Source: Methylophaga sp. OBS1
GTDB lineage: Bacteria; Pseudomonadota; Gammaproteobacteria; Nitrosococcales; Methylophagaceae
NCBI RefSeq assembly: GCF_026319365.1
Contig: NZ_JAPDMS010000001.1
Location: forward strand, 695,449 to 752,368
Length of the DNA stretch: 56,920 nt
Reading direction: 5' to 3'
The notes beneath the pieces are model-generated. The model had not been told where the DNA came from and made no database searches. It was given only the letters and a program-made list of their open reading frames with translations. Position 1 is the stretch's first letter; the number at the start of each line of letters is the position of its first letter. This document shows positions 1 through 7,025 of the stretch, piece by piece. Made by a program: the position numbers and the translations under genes.

Positions 1-59
1 TCCTGCACCGTGCACGGACCGCCTTACATCATAGTATTGAAAAGTATCAGGATCGCTAG
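1..59 (+). pseudogene. 3' fragment of ECF sigma gene (mirror copy)
   Basis: This encodes only the last 19 or so residues, ending KYQDR and a TAG stop, identical to the end of the complete gene at 802-1413 on the other strand. It is cut by the window edge. It has no independent function if the fold-back is an artefact. Confidence 0.85.
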
Positions 60-63
60 CTAA

Positions 64-303
64 ATGTTTGAATGTAAAGACGTCGCTGAAGAAGCCAGTA
101 ACTATCTGGATGGTGATTTGCCATTAGCGAAGCGGATTGGTCTGCTGCTGCATCTGATGTATTGCAGCTGCTGCCGTCGTTATTTACAACAGTTACGTCA
201 GACTATCAGTACTGTGTCTGTCCTGCGTCCCCAGGAACAACACCAGACTGATACGCAGGCGCTGGCAGAAAAACTGCGTGCGATATCTAAAACTGAGTCC
301 TGA
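64..303 (+). CDS. Zinc-finger anti-sigma factor (mirror copy)
   Basis: A 79-residue protein identical in every base to the copy at 558-797. It carries the H-x3-C-x2-C zinc-binding signature (HLMYCSCC). It starts four bases after the sigma-gene stop, as in the other arm. It should be treated as a duplicate of one gene until the inverted structure is confirmed. Confidence 0.6.
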   Translation: MFECKDVAEEASNYLDGDLPLAKRIGLLLHLMYCSCCRRYLQQLRQTISTVSVLRPQEQHQTDTQALAEKLRAISKTES

Positions 304-337
304 ATTTTTTATACGCAAATTGCACTGGATAATGAAT

Positions 338-523
338 AACCACAGAGGCACAGAGAACACAGAGTCAATAATAGCTATCCGCAGATTCCACCGATTTCCA
401 CAGATTAAATTAAACGATGGCAACTGCAGGATGTTTCAACTCGAGTGATTCCAGTCAGGACAATCTGCGAACATCTGCGAAATCTGCGGATTAATATTCT
501 TTATAACCTGTGCCTCTGTGGTT
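338..523. repeat. Dispersed palindromic repeat element, copy A
   Basis: About 186 bp, bounded by AACCACAGAGGCACAGAG on the left and CTGTGCCTCTGTGGTT on the right, which are inverted. Inside are GCAGATT / CACAGATTAAA on the left and matching AATCTGCG / CATCTGCG on the right. The core is not conserved. A second copy with the same modules lies at 56494-56712. There is no ORF, so it looks like a non-autonomous palindromic intergenic element. Confidence 0.8.
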
Positions 524-860
524 ATTCATTATCCAGTGCAATTTGCGTATAAAAAATTCAGGACTCAGTTTTAGATATCGCACGCAGTTTTTCTGCCAGC
601 GCCTGCGTATCAGTCTGGTGTTGTTCCTGGGGACGCAGGACAGACACAGTACTGATAGTCTGACGTAACTGTTGTAAATAACGACGGCAGCAGCTGCAAT
701 ACATCAGATGCAGCAGCAGACCAATCCGCTTCGCTAATGGCAAATCACCATCCAGATAGTTACTGGCTTCTTCAGCGACGTCTTTACATTCAAACATTTA
801 GCTAGCGATCCTGATACTTTTCAATACTATGATGTAAGGCGGTCCGTGCACGGTGCAGGA
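508..860. repeat. Right arm of perfect inverted duplication
   Basis: This is the exact reverse complement of 1-353. It is continuous with the complete sigma-factor gene, so this arm is probably the authentic locus and the left arm the mirrored copy. The unpaired spacer between the arms is 354-507. Confidence 0.95.
558..797 (-). CDS. Zinc-finger anti-sigma factor
   Basis: A 79-residue soluble protein encoded four bases downstream of the ECF sigma gene, so co-transcribed with it. The sequence shows an N-terminal CKDV segment, an acidic stretch, and the H-x3-C-x2-C signature HLMYCSCC around residues 30-37, typical of zf-HC2/ZAS anti-sigma factors that hold their sigma factor through a zinc-stabilised fold. 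There is no membrane segment, so it should act in the cytoplasm, possibly by thiol oxidation or metal exchange at the zinc site. Release of the sigma factor would switch on the divergent peptide-DoxX-MsrPQ genes (inferred). The family call is good; the signal sensed is unknown. Confidence 0.8.
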   Translation of the reverse strand: MFECKDVAEEASNYLDGDLPLAKRIGLLLHLMYCSCCRRYLQQLRQTISTVSVLRPQEQHQTDTQALAEKLRAISKTES

Positions 861-1413
861 GGACTCTTGCATTAGACGCAGAGATATCCAGAATGTTACA
901 GATCTCTGCCATCTTCAGACCTTCTATATCTGCCATAGTCAGCACGGCCCGTTGATGCGGGGGTAATGCCTGAAACGTGTCTTCGATGACTTGTCTCAGT
1001 TGTTCGTTTTCCAGCAGAGCATCGGGCGTCTCAATATTCCATGGCAGCACATCATCAATCCGATGTCCGCGCTTATCGAACTTCTCATCCGGCTCGGCCT
1101 GCCAGCCATCATCCAGAGACAATTGCCGACGCTCACGTCGCAAACGGCTCTTGGCACTGTTACCCGTGATTTGTAGCAGCCAGGTTTTAAGACTGGATCG
1201 GCCTTCAAAGCGTGGCAGGGCATGGATAGCGGATATCCAGGCTTCCTGCACCACGTCATCTGCAAAGGCTTCACCGATTATCGCTCTGGCGACCGAGAGC
1301 ATGATGCTGTGGTAGCGCCCAACGACAAATTCAAAGGCGTCACCATCACCCTCAATCAGCTTTGTAATCAGCGTTTGTTCGTCCATTTGCTCGGCTGAGG
1401 CAATTTTTTTCAT
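802..1413 (-). CDS. ECF-family RNA polymerase sigma factor
   Basis: A sigma-70 family protein with region 2 (FVVGRYHSIML... DDVVQEAWISA, the -10-binding part) and C-terminal region 4 (LPPHQRAVLTMADIEGLKMAEI, a helix-turn-helix for -35 recognition). Starts are possible at 1467, 1413 and 1386; none has a strong Shine-Dalgarno sequence, and the first extends the N terminus with sequence unlike sigma factors. I use 1413; 1386 (MDEQTLITKL) is equally plausible. It lies back to back with the secreted EGKCG peptide gene, which is the likely target, and is followed directly by its anti-sigma gene. Confidence 0.9.
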   Translation of the reverse strand: MKKIASAEQMDEQTLITKLIEGDGDAFEFVVGRYHSIMLSVARAIIGEAFADDVVQEAWISAIHALPRFEGRSSLKTWLLQITGNSAKSRLRRERRQLSLDDGWQAEPDEKFDKRGHRIDDVLPWNIETPDALLENEQLRQVIEDTFQALPPHQRAVLTMADIEGLKMAEICNILDISASNARVLLHRARTALHHSIEKYQDR

Positions 1414-1419
1414 TCTGTT

Positions 1420-1447
1420 TGTAACAATCACCGAACATAAAAGTCTA
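1420..1447 (+). promoter_or_regulatory. Candidate ECF-type promoter
   Basis: TGTAAC at 1420-1425, 16 bases, then GTCTA at 1443-1447, pointing to the peptide gene at 1512. The AAC core at -35 and the spacer length resemble ECF promoters. It overlaps the upstream edge of the sigma gene, so it may sit in the 5' region of both genes. It rests on a visual match only. Confidence 0.3.
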
Positions 1448-1511
1448 TGGTAGCAGGACTGGCTCATGCGCGGCCGGTTGTTTTTTGTTTCACAACGAGA
1501 AGGATATAACC

Positions 1512-1838
1512 ATGGCTACAAGCAAGAAAACCTCTATTGCAATCGCTGCCAGTGCTGCTATGACTGCTGGTCTGGCACTGTCTCCCAGCATCGCCAGTGC
1601 TGAGAACCCCTTTGCTGCTCAGGAACTGTCCAACGGCTATATGCAACTGGCAGAACATCATGCTGAAGAAGGCAAATGTGGTGAAGCCAAGTGTGGCGGT
1701 GACAAGAAAACCGAAGAAGGTAAATGCGGCGAAGCCAAATGTGGCGGTGATAAAAAAGCCGAAGAAGGTAAATGTGGCGGCGACAAAAAAATGGATGAAG
1801 GCAAGTGTGGTGAAGCCAAGTGTGGTGGTAACAAGTAA
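1512..1838 (+). CDS. HvfA/bufferin-like EGKCG-repeat secreted peptide
   Basis: A 108-residue precursor. Residues 1-30 form a classical signal peptide (basic MATSKK, Ala-rich core, ending SIASA before ENPF). A short spacer follows, then a Cys/Gly/Lys-rich tail with four EGKCG and three EAKCG pentapeptides, seven cysteines in all, in 16-residue repeats. EGKCG is the modified core motif of HvfA-type oxazolone/thioamide copper-binding RiPPs (bufferins). The Shine-Dalgarno GAGAAGGA lies seven bases before ATG 1512. The usual MNIO (DUF692) and DUF2063 maturation genes are not adjacent, so the peptide is either unmodified, acting as a thiol-rich metal or oxidant scavenger, or modified in trans. Confidence 0.85.
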   Translation: MATSKKTSIAIAASAAMTAGLALSPSIASAENPFAAQELSNGYMQLAEHHAEEGKCGEAKCGGDKKTEEGKCGEAKCGGDKKAEEGKCGGDKKMDEGKCGEAKCGGNK

Positions 1839-1862
1839 ACCAACCGCCCACATCTGATAGAC

Positions 1863-1890
1863 GGATAAGGGCTCATCAGAGCCCTTATCC
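1863..1890 (+). terminator. Perfect hairpin between peptide gene and DoxX gene
   Basis: A 12-bp perfect stem GGATAAGGGCTC / GAGCCCTTATCC with a four-base loop and a short TTT tail, placed between the peptide stop and the DoxX start. It may be a partial terminator or a 3'-stabilising hairpin that raises peptide output relative to the downstream genes. Confidence 0.7.
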
Positions 1891-1910
1891 TTTCATAGGG
1901 AAGCATCATC

Positions 1911-2540
1911 ATGATACTGACTCGCCTCGGCTGTACTCTGAAAAATGGCTTGGATAAAACCCGCGGTGTCGATTTTCTTGCGCCACTGCTGTTACGACTT
2001 TATCTGGTTCCGGTGTTCTGGGTGGCTGCCAACAACAAATGGAATCCGTTTGATGCTGACAGCTCGCTGGAAAACACCATCAACTGGTTTGCCAACCCGG
2101 ATTGGGGCCTGGGATTACCCTTTCCCGAGCTGATGGCCTATCTCGCCTGGGGGGCTGAGTACTTCGGTGCTATTGCCTTGTTGTTGGGCCTGGCGGTGCG
2201 TTGGATGGCGATTCCCCTGATGATCACGATGGTCGTCGCTGCGGTCACTGTGCACTGGCAAAACGGCTGGCAGGCAATCCACGACGGCATGAGTGCTTTT
2301 CCTTCAGATAATCTTGACGGCGCCATGGATAGACTGGAGAAAGCTCGCAGCATTCTGCAGGAACATGGCAATTACGACTGGCTGGCTGAAACCGGTAGTT
2401 TTGTTGTGCTGAACAATGGCATTGAGTTCGCCGCGACTTACTTTGTCATGCTGCTGACGCTGTTTTTTATCGGTGCCGGTAAGTATTTGAGTCTGGATTA
2501 CTGGATTGTGCATCAATGCCGGCAAAATCGAGGTGATTAG
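1911..2540 (+). CDS. DoxX-family membrane protein (HvfX-like)
   Basis: A 209-residue protein with about four membrane helices (LAPLLLRLYLVPVFWVA, the helix pair near residues 80-115, and a C-terminal FVMLLTLFFIGAG helix). It matches the enlarged DoxX proteins found beside HvfA-type peptides, which carry an extra soluble insert between helices (here residues ~120-165). Shine-Dalgarno AGGGAAG precedes ATG 1911. Its stop abuts the msrP start with no gap. Family members are linked to handling Cu-binding RiPPs and to thiol redox at the membrane; the role here is inferred from neighbours. Confidence 0.8.
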   Translation: MILTRLGCTLKNGLDKTRGVDFLAPLLLRLYLVPVFWVAANNKWNPFDADSSLENTINWFANPDWGLGLPFPELMAYLAWGAEYFGAIALLLGLAVRWMAIPLMITMVVAAVTVHWQNGWQAIHDGMSAFPSDNLDGAMDRLEKARSILQEHGNYDWLAETGSFVVLNNGIEFAATYFVMLLTLFFIGAGKYLSLDYWIVHQCRQNRGD

Positions 2541-3500
2541 ATGTTTATCAAACGCAAAAAATCCTGGGACCTGCCCGAGTCAGAAGTCACCGATTATCAG
2601 GTCTATAAAAATCGCAGACAGTTTCTCAACACCGCCATTTCGGTGGGCCTCGCCTCGGCATTGCCCTCAGTAGGGCTTGCCAAACCGGTCGACGAACTCA
2701 AGGTCTATGAAACCCTGAAAAAAAGCCAGTTTTCCACTGACGAAGAAAAAACGACGTTTGAGGCGATTACCACCTACAACAACTTTTATGAATTCGGCAC
2801 CAGTAAAGAGGCGCCGTCTCTTTATGCCACCGAGTTCCCCGATGAGTCCAAGCCCTGGCGCGTGGAAATAGACGGGGAATGCGAGAACCCGGGCGTATTT
2901 GAATACGACGATCTGGTCAAACCCTTCACCATGGAGGAACGTATTTATCGTATGCGCTGTGTGGAGGGCTGGTCTATGGTGATCCCATGGATTGGTTTCC
3001 CGCTGGGAGAGCTGCTCAAGCAGGCCAAGCCGACCTCAAAAGCCAAATTTGTCGAGTTCACTACCTTGTATGACCCGGAGCAGATGCCCGGACAGCGTCG
3101 TGATGTACTCGAGTGGCCATACGTGGAAGGGCTACGTATTGATGAAGCGATGCATCCGCTGACCATCCTGTCTGTGGGCCTCTATGGTAAAGAACTGCTG
3201 GGACAGAATGGTGCGCCGATTCGCTTGGTGGTGCCCTGGAAGTATGGATTCAAGAGTATCAAGTCGATAGTCCGCATTCGTTTTGTCGAGAAAATGCCCT
3301 ACACCGCGTGGGTTAAAGCCAATGCCAGCGAGTATGGTTTTTATTCCAACGTAAACCCGAATGTGGATCATCCGCGCTGGAGCCAGCGCAAAGAGCGTCG
3401 TATCGGCGAGTTTCTCAAACGCGATACGCTGATGTTTAACGGATATGGTGATGACGTTGCTGAGCTCTATACAGGCATGGACCTCAAACGCTATTTCTAG
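2541..3500 (+). CDS. MsrP, periplasmic methionine-sulfoxide reductase, Mo subunit
   Basis: A 319-residue molybdopterin enzyme of the sulfite-oxidase fold (YedY). It has a twin-arginine signal ([14 protein letters not shown], about residues 24-37) and the Mo-ligating cysteine in MRCVEGWSM near residue 140. It reduces protein-bound methionine sulfoxide in the periplasm with electrons from MsrQ. ATG 2541 directly follows the DoxX stop, so translation is coupled. Linkage to the sigma factor and Cys-rich peptide resembles hypochlorite-response operons with YedYZ. Confidence 0.95.
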   Translation: MFIKRKKSWDLPESEVTDYQVYKNRRQFLNTAISVGLASALPSVGLAKPVDELKVYETLKKSQFSTDEEKTTFEAITTYNNFYEFGTSKEAPSLYATEFPDESKPWRVEIDGECENPGVFEYDDLVKPFTMEERIYRMRCVEGWSMVIPWIGFPLGELLKQAKPTSKAKFVEFTTLYDPEQMPGQRRDVLEWPYVEGLRIDEAMHPLTILSVGLYGKELLGQNGAPIRLVVPWKYGFKSIKSIVRIRFVEKMPYTAWVKANASEYGFYSNVNPNVDHPRWSQRKERRIGEFLKRDTLMFNGYGDDVAELYTGMDLKRYF

Positions 3501-4104
3501 CAAAGACAAGCACAAGCTGATCAAAGTCAGCCACCTCAAAGCAGGACTGTTCTTGCTCTGTTTATGGCCTTTTGTCTACATGGTCTGGGGTTTTTTCAGT
3601 CATCAGCTTGGGGCCAATCCGATTGATACGGTCACACGTCTGAGTGGGCTCTGGGCGCTGCGCTTTTTATTGATAACGCTTTGTGTCACTCCGTTGCGTT
3701 GGTTGACCGGGCTCAATCAGCTTGTTCGTTTTCGTCGCATGCTGGGGCTGTTTGCCTTTTTCTATGCCACGGTGCATATGCTGCTCTATCTGGGGCTGGA
3801 TCAGTTTTTCGACTGGAGTGAAATCTGGCGCGATATCATCAAACGCCCGTTTATTACCGTCGGCTTCATCAACTTTGTCGCACTGTTGCCTTTAGTGATG
3901 ACTTCCACGAACAAAATGGTGAAGCGTATGGGAGGCCGTCGCTGGAAAAAATTACACAGATTGTCCTATTTTGTTGCCGCCGCAGCCTGTGTGCATTTCC
4001 TCATGCTGGTCAAGGCCGATATCCGCGAGCCGGTAGTCTACATTGTGATTCTCACCGGATTGCTGGGAGTGCGCCTGGTGCACGCGGCGCGACAAAAAAG
4101 CTGA
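3451..4104 (+). CDS. MsrQ, haem membrane subunit of MsrPQ
   Basis: An integral membrane protein of about 217 residues with six hydrophobic segments and conserved histidines ([31 protein letters not shown]), matching the ferric-reductase-like b-type haem protein YedZ that passes quinol-pool electrons to MsrP. It starts inside the end of msrP, overlapping by 50 bases. ATG 3451 is preferred because GGAT lies six bases upstream; ATG 3445 is an alternative. Confidence 0.92.
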   Translation: MTLLSSIQAWTSNAISSKDKHKLIKVSHLKAGLFLLCLWPFVYMVWGFFSHQLGANPIDTVTRLSGLWALRFLLITLCVTPLRWLTGLNQLVRFRRMLGLFAFFYATVHMLLYLGLDQFFDWSEIWRDIIKRPFITVGFINFVALLPLVMTSTNKMVKRMGGRRWKKLHRLSYFVAAAACVHFLMLVKADIREPVVYIVILTGLLGVRLVHAARQKS

Positions 4105-4173
4105 GTCAGCCTTAAAGGGTGGAGATGATGTCTGATATCGTCGTCAGGCAGTCCACATTTCCCCGTTTTTCCC

Positions 4174-4223
4174 AACAAGCAGATTCACAACAATTTTTAA
4201 TCTTGTTGAGAATCGCTGCTGTT
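4174..4223. promoter_or_regulatory. Imperfect 20-bp hairpin upstream of aceE
   Basis: AACAAGCAGATTC-CAACAA pairs with TTGTTG-GAATC-CTGCTGTT around an AT-rich loop, with a perfect inner inverted repeat CAACAA-N9-TTGTTG. It has no U tract, so it is not an obvious terminator. It could be an operator or an RNA element in the msrQ-aceE gap (4105-4367). Confidence 0.35.
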
Positions 4224-4316
4224 TGATAAATATTTGCCAGTAAAGATTTTTCTTCGCATTGAGCGGCATTCAGCCTGTCTCAGCAGGGTGTTGTGAAGAT
4301 GATTTTGAACAAAAAC

Positions 4317-4325
4317 TGTTACAAT
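4317..4325 (+). promoter_or_regulatory. Extended -10 promoter for aceE
   Basis: TGT followed by TACAAT (4320-4325) forms an extended -10 element 42 bases before the aceE ATG. No good -35 box is visible, which suits an extended -10 promoter. Several other genes in the window show the same TGnTAnAAT form. Confidence 0.5.
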
Positions 4326-4367
4326 GTCCCGCTGATACTCATCGCGTAATGATTAAAGAAGGTATTT

Positions 4368-7022
4368 ATGACTGATTTTGTCGATCACGATCCACAGGAA
4401 ACTCAGGAATGGCTTGATGCACTCGAGTCTGTGATTGAGGCCGGTGGTGATGAAAAAGCGCACTATATCATTGAGAAACTCATTGATATGGCACGCCGCA
4501 CCGGCATCAACCTGCCGTATAGCGCCAACACCGCCTACGTCAACACGATTCCGGTCGATCAGCAAGAACGCATCCCTGGCGATCAGGCGATGGAACATAA
4601 ATTAAGATCGTATATCCGCTGGAATGCGATGGCGATGGTGGTTAAAGCCAATATGAAACCCGGATCTGTCGGTGGTCATATTGCCAGCTTCTCATCCGCC
4701 GCCACCCTGTACGACGTTGGCTTCAATCACTTCTTTAAAGGGGATGATTATGGCAACGGCTCCGATATGGTCTTCTTCCAGGGCCACTCGGCGCCCGGCA
4801 TCTATGCCCGCTCTTTCCTGGAAGGTCGCCTGACCGAGGAGCAACTGGAAAACTTCCGTTTTGAAGTGGACGGCAATGGTCTGTCTTCTTACCCTCACCC
4901 CTGGCTGATGCCGGACTACTGGCAGTTCCCGACTGTATCAATGGGGCTGGGTCCGATTCTCGCCATCTACCAGGCGCGCTTCATGAAATACATGCAGCAC
5001 CGTGAAATCGTCGCCACCGAAGGTCGCCATGTCTGGGCTTATCTGGGTGACGGTGAAATGGATGAGCCGGAGTCGCTGGGTGCGATCACGCTGGCGGGTC
5101 GTGAAAAACTCGACAACCTGATTTATGTTGTTAACTGTAACCTGCAGCGCCTTGATGGCCCGGTACGTGGTAACGGCAAAATCATTCAGGAACTGGAAGC
5201 CCTGTTCCGTGGTGCCGGCTGGAACGTCATCAAAGTGATCTGGGGCAGTGGCTGGGATCAACTGCTGGCCCGCGATACCAAAGGTCTGCTGCTCAAGCGC
5301 ATGGAAGAAGTGGTCGATGGTGAATACCAGAACTACAAAGCCAAAGATGGTGCTTATGTGCGTAAGCATTTCTTCGGCAAATATCCTGAGCTGCTGGAAA
5401 TGGTCTCCGATATGACCGACGAGGACATCTGGCACCTGTCTCGTGGTGGCCATGATCCTCGTAAGATCTATGCTGCTTACAAACGTGCTGTTGAGCATGA
5501 AGGACAGCCGACCGTTATTCTCGCGAAAACCGTAAAAGGTTACGGTATGGGCGAAGCTGGTGAAGGTCAGAACACCACGCACCAGCAGAAGAAACTCGAA
5601 ATCGAACAGATGAAGCGTTTCCGTGACCGTTTCAATATTCCGGTTTCCGATGAAGACATTGATGAAATTCCGTTCATCAAGCTCAAAGATGACAGTCCTG
5701 AGAAAAAATATCTGCTGGAACGTCGTGAAGAATTGGGTGGTTTCCTGCCTAAACGCAATCACGATGCACCGGCACTGGAAATTCCTGAGCTGAAAACCTT
5801 TGATGCCGTACTGAAATCCAGTGGTGATCGCGAACTGTCTACCACCATGGCTTTTGTCCGCGTTCTCACCGCCCTGATTCGCGACAAGAAAATCGGCAAG
5901 AACATCGTGCCTATCGTACCGGATGAGGCCCGTACCTTTGGTATGGAAGGCCTGTTCCGCTCGATTGGCATCTACTCTTCATCCGGTCAGCGATATGAAC
6001 CGGAAGATTCCGGTAAGGTCATGTGGTACCGCGAAGATACCAAAGGCCAGATCCTGGAAGAGGGTATCAACGAAGCCGGCTCCATGGCCGAGTGGGTGTC
6101 TGCGGCAACCGCTTATGCCAACTATGGCGTAAACATGGTGCCGTTCTACATCTATTACTCCATGTTCGGTTACCAGCGGGTCGGTGACCTGTGGTGGCTG
6201 GCCGGCGATATGCAGGCCAAAGGTTTCCTGATTGGCGGTACTGCCGGTCGTACTACCCTGAATGGTGAAGGTCTGCAGCATCAGGATGGTCATAACCTGC
6301 TGATGGCAAACGCGATTCCGAACTGTGTCAGCTACGACCCGACTTATGCCTATGAAATGGCGGTTATCGTACATAACGGTATGAAACGTATGTACGAGAA
6401 GCAGGAGAATGTTTTCTATTACATCACCGCGATGAACGAAAACTACCAGCACCCTGAAATGCCAAAAGGTGCCGAGGAAGGCATCATCAAAGGTATGTAC
6501 AAACTCAGAGCGGGTGGTAAGCATAAGCTGAAAGCACAACTGCTGGGCAGCGGCACTATCCTGCGTGAAGTGGAAGCGGCTGCAGAACTGCTGGAAAAAG
6601 ACTGGAAAGTGGCTGCCACCGTCTGGAGCGCGACCAGCATCAATGAGCTGACCCGTGACGGTCAGGAAGTTGATCGTTATAACCGCCTGCATCCGGGTGC
6701 TGACAAGAAACGCAGTTACGTGTCTGAATGCCTGGATGACGAGCCGGGTGTTGTGGTTGCTGCAACGGATTATATCCGCATCTATGCTGAGCAAATCCGC
6801 CCATGGGTTAAAGCGCCGTTTACTGTGCTGGGCACTGACGGCTTTGGCCGCAGCGACACCCGTGAGAAACTGCGTAGTTTCTTTGAAGTCGACCGCTATC
6901 ACGTTGTCGTGGCTACCTTGAGCACGCTGGCAGAGCAGGGCGAAATCAAGCCTGAAGTTGTCGCTGATGCGATCAAGAAATACGACATCAAAGCGGATGC
7001 AATGAACCCGGTTAAGGCATAA
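4368..7022 (+). CDS. Pyruvate dehydrogenase E1, homodimeric
   Basis: An 884-residue thiamine-diphosphate enzyme, close to the 887 residues of E. coli AceE, that decarboxylates pyruvate and acetylates the E2 lipoyl group. The sequence shows the family N terminus (DPQETQEWLDALESVI) and the ThDP-binding segment GDGEMDEPES followed by NCNLQRLDGPVRGNG. Shine-Dalgarno AAGAAGG lies before ATG 4368. It is first in aceE-aceF-lpd, three bases before aceF. Confidence 0.98.
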   Translation: MTDFVDHDPQETQEWLDALESVIEAGGDEKAHYIIEKLIDMARRTGINLPYSANTAYVNTIPVDQQERIPGDQAMEHKLRSYIRWNAMAMVVKANMKPGSVGGHIASFSSAATLYDVGFNHFFKGDDYGNGSDMVFFQGHSAPGIYARSFLEGRLTEEQLENFRFEVDGNGLSSYPHPWLMPDYWQFPTVSMGLGPILAIYQARFMKYMQHREIVATEGRHVWAYLGDGEMDEPESLGAITLAGREKLDNLIYVVNCNLQRLDGPVRGNGKIIQELEALFRGAGWNVIKVIWGSGWDQLLARDTKGLLLKRMEEVVDGEYQNYKAKDGAYVRKHFFGKYPELLEMVSDMTDEDIWHLSRGGHDPRKIYAAYKRAVEHEGQPTVILAKTVKGYGMGEAGEGQNTTHQQKKLEIEQMKRFRDRFNIPVSDEDIDEIPFIKLKDDSPEKKYLLERREELGGFLPKRNHDAPALEIPELKTFDAVLKSSGDRELSTTMAFVRVLTALIRDKKIGKNIVPIVPDEARTFGMEGLFRSIGIYSSSGQRYEPEDSGKVMWYREDTKGQILEEGINEAGSMAEWVSAATAYANYGVNMVPFYIYYSMFGYQRVGDLWWLAGDMQAKGFLIGGTAGRTTLNGEGLQHQDGHNLLMANAIPNCVSYDPTYAYEMAVIVHNGMKRMYEKQENVFYYITAMNENYQHPEMPKGAEEGIIKGMYKLRAGGKHKLKAQLLGSGTILREVEAAAELLEKDWKVAATVWSATSINELTRDGQEVDRYNRLHPGADKKRSYVSECLDDEPGVVVAATDYIRIYAEQIRPWVKAPFTVLGTDGFGRSDTREKLRSFFEVDRYHVVVATLSTLAEQGEIKPEVVADAIKKYDIKADAMNPVKA

Positions 7023-7025
7023 ACA

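Larger units (their letters stand above)
1..353. repeat. Left arm of perfect inverted duplication
   Basis: Base i is complementary to base 861-i without mismatch from 1/860 to 353/508. The arm holds the last codons of an ECF sigma gene, a full anti-sigma gene and the outer stem of a palindromic repeat element. Arms with zero divergence, meeting at a palindromic element at the very start of the window, suggest an assembly fold-back rather than an old duplication. Confidence 0.95.

Noticed and set aside
64..797. Two independent anti-sigma genes
   Set aside because: The copies are base-identical, including flanks, in a perfect fold-back; counted as one gene probably mirrored by assembly.
1464..1912. 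Three open frames antisense to the EGKCG peptide gene
   Set aside because: They are long only because the gene is repetitive; they read low-complexity Phe/Thr or Ser/Pro strings.
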